NCBI RefSeq assembly: GCF_900111895.1
Contig: NZ_FOKB01000004.1
Span: forward strand, 434,001-498,000
Length of the DNA: 64,000 nt
Direction: 5' to 3'
Origin: Pseudomonas simiae
GTDB taxonomy: Bacteria > Pseudomonadota > Gammaproteobacteria > Pseudomonadales > Pseudomonadaceae
The notes beneath the pieces are model-generated. The model saw only the letters and a list, made by a program, of their open reading frames with translations, had not been told where the DNA came from and made no database searches. The position numbers and the translations under genes are program-made. Numbering within the stretch: position 1 is the stretch's first letter; every line of letters begins with the position of its first letter. Shown piece after piece: positions 52,948 through 61,175 of the stretch.

Positions 52948-55242
52948 TCACTGCGGCACCGCCCTTATCACCGCCCGAGGCCCCTGCTGCCCAGGAATCG
53001 CCTTCTCCACCGAAGGCAACTGCGGCGCCTGCACATCCGGCATCGCCCAACTGTGCTCCGGCTGCAACCCACCCTGCGCCCGGCGCATAAACTCATACCG
53101 GTTCAACGTAATACTGCGCCCCGCCCCACTGTCCCGAATAATGTAAGGCCGCAAAAACACCATCAGGTTGGTCTTGCTCACACTGCGCTTCTCATTACGA
53201 AACAACGCCCCCAACCCCGGAATATCCGATAACCACGGCACCGCGTCATTACTCTGGCTATACCCATCCTGCAGCAACCCGCCAAGCACCATGATCTGCC
53301 CGTCATCCAACAAAATACTGGTATCGATAGCGCGCTTATTGGTCACCGTCCCCGCCGTTACCGAAGCCCGCTCATCCACGGTGCTGACCTCCTGGTAAAT
53401 ATCCAGCTTCACCGTACCGCCCTCGGAAATCTGCGGCCGCACATTCAACTTGAGCCCCACCTCTTCACGTTGCACGGTCTGGAACGGGTTGTTGCTCGTG
53501 CCCCCGCCGCCGGTCACATAACTGCCGGTGACGAACGGAATCGTCTGCCCTACAAAAATGCTTGCGGCCTCGTTATCCAGGGTCAGCAGGTTGGGCGTGG
53601 ACAGCACGTTGGTACCGCCCTTGCTCTTCAACGCGCGGGCCAACACCTTGAGGTCGAGCACCTTGCCGATGCCGGGAATATCCACGGTGCCATCGACCAG
53701 GCCCACGTTCAGGCCCTTGGGCAGTACGTCGATGCTGGTCTTGCTGGTAGGTGTGCTGTTCACACCGCTGCCCCCCAGGTTGACGCCGCCAAACCCTCCC
53801 TTGCCACCGAGGTTGCCGGCCTGCCATTGCACGCCGAACTCGGTGGCATCGTCTTCGCCGACTTCCACGATCAAGCTTTCGATCACCACCTGGGCGCGGC
53901 GCTGATCGAGCATGTCGATCACTTCGCGCAGCTTGCGGTACAACGGGTCCGGCGCGGAGATCAGCAGGGTGTTGGTGGTGGCGTCGGCCTGGATTGTCAC
54001 GCCACCGGCACTGAACGAAGTGTCCTGATCCTGGGAGGTACCACTGGTGCCCGTCGTCGAACCGGTGGACGGGCCATAACCTGACTGCGCGCCGCTGCCG
54101 GTGGGCGTGCCGCTGCTGTTTTGCGCATTGCTCGTACCTTCGGTGTTTTTGCCATTGCCGCCCATGGCACTGAGCTTGCCACGGGCATCGTCGCTGACGC
54201 CGGAATCGCTTTCACCGGTCAGCAACCCACGCAGCGACTGGGCCAACTTGCCCGCCTGGGCGTTGCGCAGGTACACCACGTGCATGTTGCTCGGATTGCT
54301 CTGGGCGTTGTCGAGTTTGTAGATCAGGTTGCGCGCGAGCTCGGTGCGCTCCGGGCTGCCGGAGCGGATGATGATCGAATTGGAACGTGGGTCGCCGATC
54401 ACGTTGATCTTCTGGGTCTGGTCGGCGCCCTGGGTCTCCAACAGCTCGGAGACCATGGCGGCGATGTCCACGGCGATGCCGTTCTGCACCCTCACCACAT
54501 CGGTGTCGATGGCGCTGGGGGTGTCGATGCCGTTGATGATCTGCGCGACACGTGCGAGGTTTTCCGCGTAATCGGTGATGACAATACTGTTATTGCCGGG
54601 GTAGGCATTGATCGGGTTGTTCGGCGACACGATGGGGCGCAGCACCGGGATCAGGTTGACTGCGTTTTCATATTGCAGGCGGAAGGTACGCGTCTGCATG
54701 CCGCTGCTGCCGGCCGTGTAGATCGGCCCGCCGAGCAGCTTGGCATCGGCCTCAGGCACCACCTGGGCGACGCCCCCCACATCGACCACGCTGAAGCCCT
54801 GCATGCGCAGCGCCGCCAGCAGCATGTCATAGGCCTGATGCGCCGGTACCTGGCCTTCGCTGACCAGGGTGAGATTACCCTTCACGCGAGGGTCCACCAA
54901 AAATTGCTGGCCGGTGGCACGGGACAGTGCGCGCACCACCGCCTGGATATCCGCGTCGACAAAGTTGAGCTGTACGGGCTGGTCACCCAGCGGGTTGCGT
55001 GCCTTGACCACCGCTGGGGCGTGGCCACGTGCGCTGTTGGTGACTCGGTGTTGTACGGGAGGTTTAGGTGCAGGTTCACTCTGGCGATCCAGCACGGTCT
55101 CGCCACTACGACGCGTGTCGGCCAGGGGTTGGCCGAGTTCACTGTCCACCAGCAAGGGTGCAGTTGACGGATTGCTGCACGCACTCAACGCCAGTACCAG
55201 CAGGGGTGCAACCATACGAAAAGGCGGGACTGACCACTTCAT
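52948..55242 (-). CDS. hxcQ: Type II secretion secretin, lipoprotein form (GspD)
   Basis: A 764-residue protein with a lipoprotein signal (MKWSVPPFRMVAPLLVLALSAC, lipobox LSAC, Cys22), which fits the HxcQ liposecretin that reaches the outer membrane without a separate pilotin. The N0 domain (VQLNFVDADIQAVVRALSRATGQQFLVDP) is followed by N1-N3 repeats (IPVLRPIVSPNNPINAYPGNNSIVITDYAENLARV; NMHVVYLRNAQAGKLAQSLRGLL), a G/S/T-rich linker (about 365-410) and the secretin core (GTNVLSTPNLLTLDNEAASIFVGQTIPFVTG). It forms the outer-membrane channel of the Hxc machine. Its start overlaps the hxcZ stop (ATGA). Confidence 0.94.
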   Translation of the reverse strand: MKWSVPPFRMVAPLLVLALSACSNPSTAPLLVDSELGQPLADTRRSGETVLDRQSEPAPKPPVQHRVTNSARGHAPAVVKARNPLGDQPVQLNFVDADIQAVVRALSRATGQQFLVDPRVKGNLTLVSEGQVPAHQAYDMLLAALRMQGFSVVDVGGVAQVVPEADAKLLGGPIYTAGSSGMQTRTFRLQYENAVNLIPVLRPIVSPNNPINAYPGNNSIVITDYAENLARVAQIINGIDTPSAIDTDVVRVQNGIAVDIAAMVSELLETQGADQTQKINVIGDPRSNSIIIRSGSPERTELARNLIYKLDNAQSNPSNMHVVYLRNAQAGKLAQSLRGLLTGESDSGVSDDARGKLSAMGGNGKNTEGTSNAQNSSGTPTGSGAQSGYGPSTGSTTGTSGTSQDQDTSFSAGGVTIQADATTNTLLISAPDPLYRKLREVIDMLDQRRAQVVIESLIVEVGEDDATEFGVQWQAGNLGGKGGFGGVNLGGSGVNSTPTSKTSIDVLPKGLNVGLVDGTVDIPGIGKVLDLKVLARALKSKGGTNVLSTPNLLTLDNEAASIFVGQTIPFVTGSYVTGGGGTSNNPFQTVQREEVGLKLNVRPQISEGGTVKLDIYQEVSTVDERASVTAGTVTNKRAIDTSILLDDGQIMVLGGLLQDGYSQSNDAVPWLSDIPGLGALFRNEKRSVSKTNLMVFLRPYIIRDSGAGRSITLNRYEFMRRAQGGLQPEHSWAMPDVQAPQLPSVEKAIPGQQGPRAVIRAVPQ

Positions 55243-55751
55243 GAAGCTTCCTTAGCGCCAAGCGCCTGATCCATGCGAACGGTCCCGGACACAGTGCCGG
55301 CCGAGTTATCGACGGTATCGACGGCACGCTGCAAACGCGCCTCGGACACCTCCAGGGAAAACGAACGGGCATTGCCCAGCAGCCAACCCAGCACCGCCTC
55401 GGCCGGGGCGTTGTCGAAGGTCAGGCGCCAACCGCCGGGTTCCAGCGCCTGCAACTGGTAATGGCCGTGCAAGCCGGCGTTGTCCAGGGCTTGACGCAGC
55501 GCGGTTTCGTCGCCCTGCCTCGGCGCGGCGACGTCCTGCAACAACACCTGCAAGGCTTCGGCCTGAGCACGTAGCTTGGGGATTTCGGCCTGCCAGTAAT
55601 CGATCTTCTTCAACGCCGGCTGCACCAGCACCAGCCAGGTCAGCAGGCTCGCCAGGACCAGGCCGGCGCCGCCGAGCAGGCGTTTCTCGCGCAGGGCCAG
55701 GCCGCTCCAGAACACTTGGGCCTGGCCGCGCAGTCGCTTCACGTTACTCAT
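55239..55751 (-). CDS. hxcZ: Type II secretion inner-membrane assembly protein (GspM)
   Basis: A 170-residue protein from the ATG at 55751: a cytoplasmic N-terminus (MSNVKRLRGQAQVFWSGLALREKRLLG, with the LxxREKRLL motif of GspM), one membrane helix (GGAGLVLASLLTWLVLVQPAL), then a coiled linker and a small ferredoxin-like periplasmic domain (GHYQLQALEPGGWRLTFDNAPAEAVLGWLLG). It overlaps hxcY by 8 bases and hxcQ by 4. Coupled translation with GspL is usual, since the two proteins form a dimer. A GTG three codons upstream is a possible alternative start. Confidence 0.85.
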   Translation of the reverse strand: MSNVKRLRGQAQVFWSGLALREKRLLGGAGLVLASLLTWLVLVQPALKKIDYWQAEIPKLRAQAEALQVLLQDVAAPRQGDETALRQALDNAGLHGHYQLQALEPGGWRLTFDNAPAEAVLGWLLGNARSFSLEVSEARLQRAVDTVDNSAGTVSGTVRMDQALGAKEAS

Positions 55752-56805
55752 CGCCGGCACCTACGGGTTGCTCCGCAGCCTGCGCCGGGCCAAGGGTCCA
55801 GGCATGGCCATCGCGGCTGGCAGTGAAGCCGGCCTGGGCCAGTGCGGCCTGCCATTCACCCTCGGCCGTCGGGTTACGACTGTCGGCGAGCAATTCCACG
55901 TGCAAACGGCCCTGTTCAAAGCTCAGGTTGTCGACACTGCCCACCATGAACGGCAGGTTGCTGCCAGCCAGTTGCAACAGGCTGGTGAAGCGTTGGCCTG
56001 GATCGGCGGCAGCGCCGGTCTGGCGGGCGGCCACCTGTTGTCGGGCTTGTTGCAAAGGGTTGAGCACCACCGGCAATTGTGGAAATGCCTGACGCACCTG
56101 CTGGCTCATCAAGGCCTTGAGTCGCTGGCCTTCCTCCACCTGACGTGCGGCGTACAGGTTGAGGCCGAGGGTCCAAAGGGCGGTGGCGAACGCAACACAG
56201 GCGAGCGCCCTGCCCCATCCAACGGTCGAGGGTCGCCGCAGACGCCCGTGCAAACCCCAATGGGGAACACCCCCACTCCAACGCTGCGCCGCGTCTACCA
56301 GTTGCACATCCAGCGCCTGCAAGCCGAGCGGATGCACCGCGCCTTGTTGCAGGCTGTCGCGCGTCAACAGATAGCCGTCATCCAGCGCCGCGGCGCCCAC
56401 CGGCAAGGCGAAGGGTGCCGGGTACAGACCGCGCAGCTTGAGTGGCAGCTGCGCGAGCCGCTCCAACCCGACCTTGGGCACCCAGGCGACCTGCACACGC
56501 CCATCGCTTTCGCGCGGGCCGTGAGCCACCTGCATCTGTTCCACTGGTCCCAAGATCAACGCCTGCGCAGCGCAGGCCACGGCGGCTGCGGTTTTCGCGG
56601 CGGGCAGCGGCGGCAACTCCAGGCTGGTGAGCAGGCTGTCGCGAGGGTGTAGAAAACACTCTACTGCCTGACGGTTCCTACCCACCTGCGCCAAGCTTTC
56701 ATAACCCTCTTCAATCACCACACCACGGTCCAGCCAGGCAAATTTGACCTGGCTCTCAGCGGTCAATTGATCAAGCGGCGGCAAGCCTATGCGCAAGCGT
56801 TTCAT
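55744..56805 (-). CDS. hxcY: Type II secretion inner-membrane protein (GspL)
   Basis: A 353-residue protein. The cytoplasmic actin-like half (RIGLPPLDQLTAESQVKFAWLDRG ... VECFLHPRDSLLTSLELPPLP) binds the GspE ATPase in this family; one membrane helix (GWGRALACVAFATALWTLGLNLYA) is followed by a periplasmic ferredoxin-like domain (RFTSLLQLAGSNLPFMVGSVDNLSFEQGRLHVELLADSRN). It links HxcR to HxcZ. Start and stop each overlap the neighbours by 4 and 8 bases, so hxcX-hxcY-hxcZ-hxcQ form one translation-coupled run. Confidence 0.87.
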   Translation of the reverse strand: MKRLRIGLPPLDQLTAESQVKFAWLDRGVVIEEGYESLAQVGRNRQAVECFLHPRDSLLTSLELPPLPAAKTAAAVACAAQALILGPVEQMQVAHGPRESDGRVQVAWVPKVGLERLAQLPLKLRGLYPAPFALPVGAAALDDGYLLTRDSLQQGAVHPLGLQALDVQLVDAAQRWSGGVPHWGLHGRLRRPSTVGWGRALACVAFATALWTLGLNLYAARQVEEGQRLKALMSQQVRQAFPQLPVVLNPLQQARQQVAARQTGAAADPGQRFTSLLQLAGSNLPFMVGSVDNLSFEQGRLHVELLADSRNPTAEGEWQAALAQAGFTASRDGHAWTLGPAQAAEQPVGAGDE

Positions 56806-57671
56806 ACGCCCACCCGCGACCAGATCACCCGAGGCTCGCGGTCTTCGGGGCGATGCAACAACGCATCAACCGTCACCCGCCGCTGCTCACGGCGAGCCTG
56901 GCCCTGCAGGCGAAACCACTCACTGGTAATGCCCACCTGCACCGCGTCCACCGCCACCTGCGGCAAGCGCAGGCGATTGACGAAATCCCCCCGGTTGATA
57001 AACCAATGCCCGCTGTCACGCTCGGCCACCAGCCCATGGGCCTGGGACAGGCTGAGCTGCGGCACCACCGCACTGAGTACTTCGGCGCTGGCGGTGTTGC
57101 CGTTGACCCAGGTAGGACCGGGCAACACGCTGATATAGGCCTGCATGCGCTGCAACACGTTGGGGTCGAGGCCTTCGATCCCGCTCAAGTCATCCAGGCT
57201 GCGCAGCATCGGGTATTTGGCGGGCGGTTCATAGGAGGCGATCACCCGCTGGCTGATACGCCGGCTCACCGCCGGATCGACACCTATCAGTCGGCACAGT
57301 CGCTCAAAACTCTGCAATTGCTCGCTGTCCACCTGCTGGCGATTGACCAGATTGCGCAGGTTGAACTTGCCCTGCTCGTCCACAATCCGCCCCTCAAATG
57401 CGCCACCCTGGGCACGCGCCCAGGGTTGATCGAGGCGGGTCAGCACGTCCTTCTGGCGCGCGTCCCAGAGCATCTGGCGGCTGCGTTCAAGGCCACCCTG
57501 CAACAGCCACTGGCCCTGGATACGCAACTGCTCGGCTTCCAGGCTGCGGGTGAACACGGTCTGGCGCGTGAGCATGGCACCGGCCAGCACCGCCACCACC
57601 GCGGCGATCAGCAAGGCGCTGATTATCGCCATGCCGCGCTGCTTCGCCGCTGGGGGCGAATACCGTTTCAT
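56802..57671 (-). CDS. hxcX: Type II secretion minor pseudopilin (GspK)
   Basis: A 289-residue protein from the ATG at 57671 (MKRYSPPAAKQRGMAIISALLIAAVVAVLAGAML). The prepilin cleavage site is after RG, giving a mature N-terminus MAIISALL rather than the usual FTLIE; GspK proteins differ here and lack the Glu5. The large C-terminal domain (IVDEQGKFNLRNLVN; LDDLSGIEGLDPNVLQRMQAYISVLPG) fits GspK. It caps the pseudopilus tip with HxcV and HxcW. The longer frame above this start overlaps hxcT and was rejected. It begins 8 bases after the hxcT stop. Confidence 0.88.
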   Translation of the reverse strand: MKRYSPPAAKQRGMAIISALLIAAVVAVLAGAMLTRQTVFTRSLEAEQLRIQGQWLLQGGLERSRQMLWDARQKDVLTRLDQPWARAQGGAFEGRIVDEQGKFNLRNLVNRQQVDSEQLQSFERLCRLIGVDPAVSRRISQRVIASYEPPAKYPMLRSLDDLSGIEGLDPNVLQRMQAYISVLPGPTWVNGNTASAEVLSAVVPQLSLSQAHGLVAERDSGHWFINRGDFVNRLRLPQVAVDAVQVGITSEWFRLQGQARREQRRVTVDALLHRPEDREPRVIWSRVGV

Positions 57672-57679
57672 GGCCGGCC

Positions 57680-58129
57680 TTACAACTGCCAGGAGCCGAT
57701 ATCGGCATTTACGCCATCGCCATCCGGCTGGCCGTCGGCGCCCAGCGAGAACACATCCACTTCGCCGTTGGCGCCTGGGTTGAGGTAATGATAGGGCTTG
57801 CCCCAAGGGTCGTTGGGCAAGCGCTCCAAGTAAGCGCGCCAGTTGCTGTTCTTCGCATCCGCCGGGCGCTCCACCAAGACTTTCAACCCCTGGTTCATGC
57901 TCGGATAAGTGCCGTGGTCCAGGCGATAGAGCTTCAACGCCTGCATCAACCCGCCGATATCCTGTTTCGCTGCGGTGGCCCGTGCCTGGTCCGGCCGATC
58001 AAGCACCTTGGGCACCACCATTGCCGCGAGGATTCCGAGGATGACCACCACCACCATGATCTCGATCAAGGTAAAGCCACGCTGCCCGCGAGGGCCTGGC
58101 AATGGGGACGTTAGGCGCGCGATATCCAT
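57680..58129 (-). CDS. hxcT: Type II secretion major pseudopilin (GspG)
   Basis: A 149-residue protein from the ATG at 58129 (MDIARLTSPLPGPRGQRGFTLIEIMVVVVILGILAAMVVPKV). Prepilin-peptidase processing is expected after RG, leaving FTLIE with the conserved Glu5. The C-terminal GspG domain is typical (DIGGLMQALKLYRLDHGTYPSMNQGLKVLVERP ... LPNDPWGKPYHYLNPGANGEVDVFSLGADGQPDGDGVNADIGSW), with the calcium-site aspartates at the end. It is the main subunit of the Hxc pseudopilus. The leader is longer than in most GspG proteins. The probable promoter lies at 58182-58211. Confidence 0.94.
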   Translation of the reverse strand: MDIARLTSPLPGPRGQRGFTLIEIMVVVVILGILAAMVVPKVLDRPDQARATAAKQDIGGLMQALKLYRLDHGTYPSMNQGLKVLVERPADAKNSNWRAYLERLPNDPWGKPYHYLNPGANGEVDVFSLGADGQPDGDGVNADIGSWQL

Positions 58130-58181
58130 CTCGACATTCCTTGGCTTGAGTGCAATTCGTGGCGCAGTGTTGCAAGAACAC

Positions 58182-58211
58182 ATGTCAGTCGTATTGAAAA
58201 TCCTCGGGAGT
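58182..58211 (-). promoter_or_regulatory. Candidate VreI or PhoB promoter upstream of hxcT
   Basis: On the minus strand CTCCCGAGG is followed after 14 bases by TGACAT; the site would start transcription about 50 bases before hxcT. The same nine-base core with an equivalent second box is found upstream of lapA (49780-49811). CTGACAT is also one mismatch from the PHO half-site CTGTCAT. It lies in the 148-base gap shared with the divergent hxcV gene. Confidence 0.4.
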
Positions 58212-58277
58212 TTCGGTCGCCAATCGGTCAACTGCCGGCGCTAGTCTGCGGGCCTGTTTCCCGGCTTTGAGAGCGCC

Positions 58278-58643
58278 ATGTACGGCCGTCGCAAGGAGCA
58301 AGGTTTTACCCTGATTGAAGTGCTGGTGGCGCTGGCGATCATCGCCGTGGCCATGGCCGCCGCCGTGCGCGTGGCGGGGCTGATGACCCAGAGCAACGGC
58401 TTGTTGCGCGACAAATCCATCGCGTTGCTGGCGGCGCAGAGTCGCCTGGCGGAACTGCGCCTGGAGGGGCACCTGCGCAGCGGCAAGCGGACCTTCGAGT
58501 GCGACCAGGGCCGCTTGAAACTGCGTTGTGAGCAGAGCATCAACGCCGATGGCCGCCTGTTTCAAGTCAACCTGCAGGTGCTCGACGCCCGCCGCGAAGC
58601 GCCGCCCCTGGCCCGCCTGGACACCCAGGTCATGGCCGAGTGA
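58278..58643 (+). CDS. hxcV: Type II secretion minor pseudopilin (GspI)
   Basis: A 121-residue protein starting MYGRRKEQGFTLIEVLVALAIIAVAMAAAVRVAGLMTQ. The prepilin site QG/FTLIE with Glu5 and the following LVALAIIAVAMAA helix are characteristic, and the short beta domain with RLAELRLEGHLRSGKRTFECDQGRLKLRCEQSI (a cysteine pair) fits GspI. It nucleates the tip complex with HxcW and HxcX. It is divergent from hxcT and its stop overlaps the end of hxcP, on the other strand, by 14 bases. Confidence 0.88.
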   Translation: MYGRRKEQGFTLIEVLVALAIIAVAMAAAVRVAGLMTQSNGLLRDKSIALLAAQSRLAELRLEGHLRSGKRTFECDQGRLKLRCEQSINADGRLFQVNLQVLDARREAPPLARLDTQVMAE

Positions 58644-59061
58644 GGCGCGGCAACGCGGGCCCCTCCGGCAACGTGTCGAGGTTGACGTGCAGCTTCTCGC
58701 CACCGCGCTCGATCTCCACACCGTCGCCTCTGATGGCCGTCAGCCGTACGCCTGGGCTGAGGCGTTCACCCAGCAGAAAGCTGCGCGGCGGGCCGTCATT
58801 CAGGCTGAGGATCGCCACCGCACCCCGGGCACCAGCCAGCACGCCAGTGACTTTGACCTGCAGCGCCGTCGGCGTATTGGAAAACCATTGCAACGCCGGG
58901 TTATCGCTGCGTGCCGCCAATGCCTGGGGGGTCGCTTGGGGCGTGTGGGATTCGGCGCTGGTGAGGAGCAGCGGCGTCCAGACCGCCACACCCGCCAAGG
59001 CGGCCAACACACCCAGCGCCTGCACGCCATGGGCCAGGGTGAAACGATGGGCGAATGTCAT
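58630..59061 (-). CDS. hxcP: Type II secretion inner-membrane protein (GspC, HR-domain only)
   Basis: A 143-residue protein: a cytoplasmic N-terminus, one membrane helix (LAHGVQALGVLAALAGVAVWTPLLL), and the homology region (ALQVKVTGVLAGARGAVAILSLNDGPPRSFLLGERLSPGVRLTAIRGDGVEIERGGEKLHVNLD), which contacts the secretin N0 domain. It is short because it lacks the C-terminal PDZ or coiled-coil domain of longer GspC proteins, as HxcP does. Its end overlaps convergent hxcV by 14 bases, and its start faces hxcU across 93 bases. Confidence 0.88.
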   Translation of the reverse strand: MTFAHRFTLAHGVQALGVLAALAGVAVWTPLLLTSAESHTPQATPQALAARSDNPALQWFSNTPTALQVKVTGVLAGARGAVAILSLNDGPPRSFLLGERLSPGVRLTAIRGDGVEIERGGEKLHVNLDTLPEGPALPRLTRP

Positions 59062-59154
59062 CGGAGGGACCTCCTGTTTGTCCGTGGCACCAGCCTACAG
59101 GTCAATTCGCACGCTTTTATTTCACAGACTCGCCAGTTCTCCAGGAAGCCCGTG

Positions 59155-59607
59155 ATGAAACAGCAAGGTTTTACCCTGATCGAGCTGATGGTGGTGCTGG
59201 TGATTATCGGCATCGCCAGCGCCGCCATCAGCCTCACGATCAAACCTGACCCACTGCACCTGCTGCGCAAGGACGCCGAGCGCCTGAGCCAACTGCTGCA
59301 AGTGGCCCAGGCCGAAGCCCACGCCGATGGTCGCCCCATCACCTGGCGCGCCGACGCCAAGGGCTTTCGCTTCAACCGTCGCAGTGATGATGGGGTGCAT
59401 GTGGAATCCTTCCAGGGCGACAGTCAACTGCGCCCGCGCCTCTGGGAAAGCACACCGATGCAGATCAACATCGAACCGCGCCAGACCCTGGTACTGAATG
59501 CCGAATGGATCAGCCCGCCGCTGCGGGTAGTGCTCTCCGATGGGCAACACAGTCTCAGCCTGCACCGCGACGCCGCCGGTTTGATGCGCGTGGAGCGCCT
59601 GCCATGA
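59155..59607 (+). CDS. hxcU: Type II secretion minor pseudopilin (GspH)
   Basis: A 150-residue protein from the ATG at 59155 (MKQQGFTLIELMVVLVIIGIASAAISLTI). The prepilin site QG/FTLIE is intact. The C-terminal GspH domain is beta-rich (AQAEAHADGRPITWRADAKGFRFNRRSDDGVHVESFQGDSQLRPRLW). It joins the tip to the pseudopilus rod. A long frame above this start was not used because it lacks a ribosome site and runs across hxcP. The stop overlaps the hxcW start by 4 bases (ATGA). Confidence 0.88.
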   Translation: MKQQGFTLIELMVVLVIIGIASAAISLTIKPDPLHLLRKDAERLSQLLQVAQAEAHADGRPITWRADAKGFRFNRRSDDGVHVESFQGDSQLRPRLWESTPMQINIEPRQTLVLNAEWISPPLRVVLSDGQHSLSLHRDAAGLMRVERLP

Positions 59608-60215
59608 ATCAGTCCCAGCAAGGCTTCACGCTGATAGAAGTGATGGTGGCGATCATGCTCATGGCATTGGTCAGCTTGATCGCCTGGCGCGGCCTGGACA
59701 GCGTTACCCGCGCCGATCAGCACTTGCAGGCCAGTACGGAACAGACCGAGGTGCTGCTGAGGGCATTGAACCAGATGCAGCGGGACATCAGTTTACGGGC
59801 CAGTGTCGAACTCACCCTCCCCAGCGCGCCGGAAGACGGGGAGGCTAAAACCGAGGGGCTGGCGGCAGTCACGGTGCGCAGTTCCGACAGTAAGGGTTTT
59901 CGACTGGACGTGATCCGCAGCGCCCCGGTCGCAGGCGATGGGCTGCAACGGGTGCGGTGGTGGCTCAAGGGCGATTCGCTGTATCGGGCAGCGGCCCCAG
60001 CGCGGGACCGCTTTCCTCTGCCGGCGGCAAAGGATGGGGTGGTGGTGTTAACCGGCGTCAGTGATTTGCAGGTGCGGGTTTGGGAAGCCGATAAGGGGTG
60101 GCGACAGTTGAGCGGTAACCGTCGCGAGGATCCACTGGGATTGGAGATCAGCCTGGTGCGACAGACGCCGCAGGGGGTGGAACGGTATCGACAGGTGGTG
60201 GGGCCGTTGAACTAA
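59604..60215 (+). CDS. hxcW: Type II secretion minor pseudopilin (GspJ)
   Basis: A 203-residue protein starting MNQSQQGFTLIEVMVAIMLMALVSLIAWRGLDSVTRADQHL, with the prepilin site QG/FTLIE and the WRGLDSV segment typical of GspJ. The C-terminal domain (GVSDLQVRVWEADKGWRQLSGNRREDPLGLEISLVRQTPQG) is the usual GspJ beta domain. It completes the tip complex with HxcV and HxcX. Its stop overlaps the end of the convergent vreR gene by 4 bases. Confidence 0.88.
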   Translation: MNQSQQGFTLIEVMVAIMLMALVSLIAWRGLDSVTRADQHLQASTEQTEVLLRALNQMQRDISLRASVELTLPSAPEDGEAKTEGLAAVTVRSSDSKGFRLDVIRSAPVAGDGLQRVRWWLKGDSLYRAAAPARDRFPLPAAKDGVVVLTGVSDLQVRVWEADKGWRQLSGNRREDPLGLEISLVRQTPQGVERYRQVVGPLN

Positions 60216-61138
60216 CTCAACAACACCACCCCACCCGGCAATTCCGTACACTTGGCGCCATACGCATCGCGAATCAACAACGCTACCCCGGCCAGCTGTT
60301 GCAGGCTGAACCGCGCCTGCACGCGGCGCTGGCCCAGCTCGTTGTTCAGCAACACGAGCATCCCCGGCCGGTAGCGATTGATCTCATCCACCACCGTCGC
60401 CAGCGTGGCGTTGTTGAACACCAGCACCTGCTCACGCCAGGCCACCACTGCCTGGGTATCCACCGTGATCACTTCACTGACCCCGGCGCTGCCATAGGTC
60501 AGTTGTCGACCACTGCCCAGGCTCACACTGTTGCCGGCAACGTCCACCGACAGCGAACCCTCGATACAGGTGACACAGACCGTGTGATCGGTATGACGCA
60601 CATTGAACCGCGCCTGCGCCGCACTCACCCAGCCTTCGCCGGCCTGGACCTTGAGCGGTTGTGCAACGTGGGTAACCACCTCGACTTCACCTTCGAGCAA
60701 TTCAATGCCCTGCCCCACCCGACTGATGCGGGTCTGGGTATTGAGTTCCAGGCTGATCCCTTCGCTCAACACCACTTGGCGTTGCTCGCCGACTTCGGTG
60801 CGGTAGTCCGCCGTAAGCCCGGCAAAGCCACCGGGTACGCCGACGCGCACCATCACCACGGCCGCCGATGCGGCGATCGCACCGCCCAGGAAGGCGCGAC
60901 GACCAAAGCTGCGCGGTGGCGAGACGTGCTCCAGAGCCGGGGCCAATTGCTGCCACAGCGCCTTGGCCTGCTCGAATGCCTGGGCATGTTCCGGGCTCTG
61001 CGCGCACCAGGCTTTGAGCGCCTTGGCATCAGCCACGGTGGCACGCCCCGAGGTCAACAGGACCAGCCACTCGCGGGCTTCATCGTGCAGGGGGCTGGCG
61101 GCGGATGGCCGGGCGGTGGAGAGGTTAAAAATATTCAA
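60212..61138 (-). CDS. vreR: FecR-type transmembrane anti-sigma regulator
   Basis: A 308-residue protein. The cytoplasmic N-terminal sensor (EAREWLVLLTSGRATVADAKALKAWCAQSPEHAQAFEQAKALWQQL) is the FecR DUF4880 region that holds the sigma factor; one membrane segment follows (RRAFLGGAIAASAAVVMVRVG), then the periplasmic FecR domain (YRTEVGEQRQVVLSEGISLELNTQTRISRVGQGIELLEGEVEV) and an STN-interacting C-terminus. By analogy with P. aeruginosa PA0676 it binds VreI and is triggered through VreA. It follows vreI after a 37-base gap and ends against hxcW. Confidence 0.9.
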   Translation of the reverse strand: MNIFNLSTARPSAASPLHDEAREWLVLLTSGRATVADAKALKAWCAQSPEHAQAFEQAKALWQQLAPALEHVSPPRSFGRRAFLGGAIAASAAVVMVRVGVPGGFAGLTADYRTEVGEQRQVVLSEGISLELNTQTRISRVGQGIELLEGEVEVVTHVAQPLKVQAGEGWVSAAQARFNVRHTDHTVCVTCIEGSLSVDVAGNSVSLGSGRQLTYGSAGVSEVITVDTQAVVAWREQVLVFNNATLATVVDEINRYRPGMLVLLNNELGQRRVQARFSLQQLAGVALLIRDAYGAKCTELPGGVVLLS

Positions 61139-61175
61139 GCGCGCACGTACTCACGGATTTATCAGGGACTCGACA

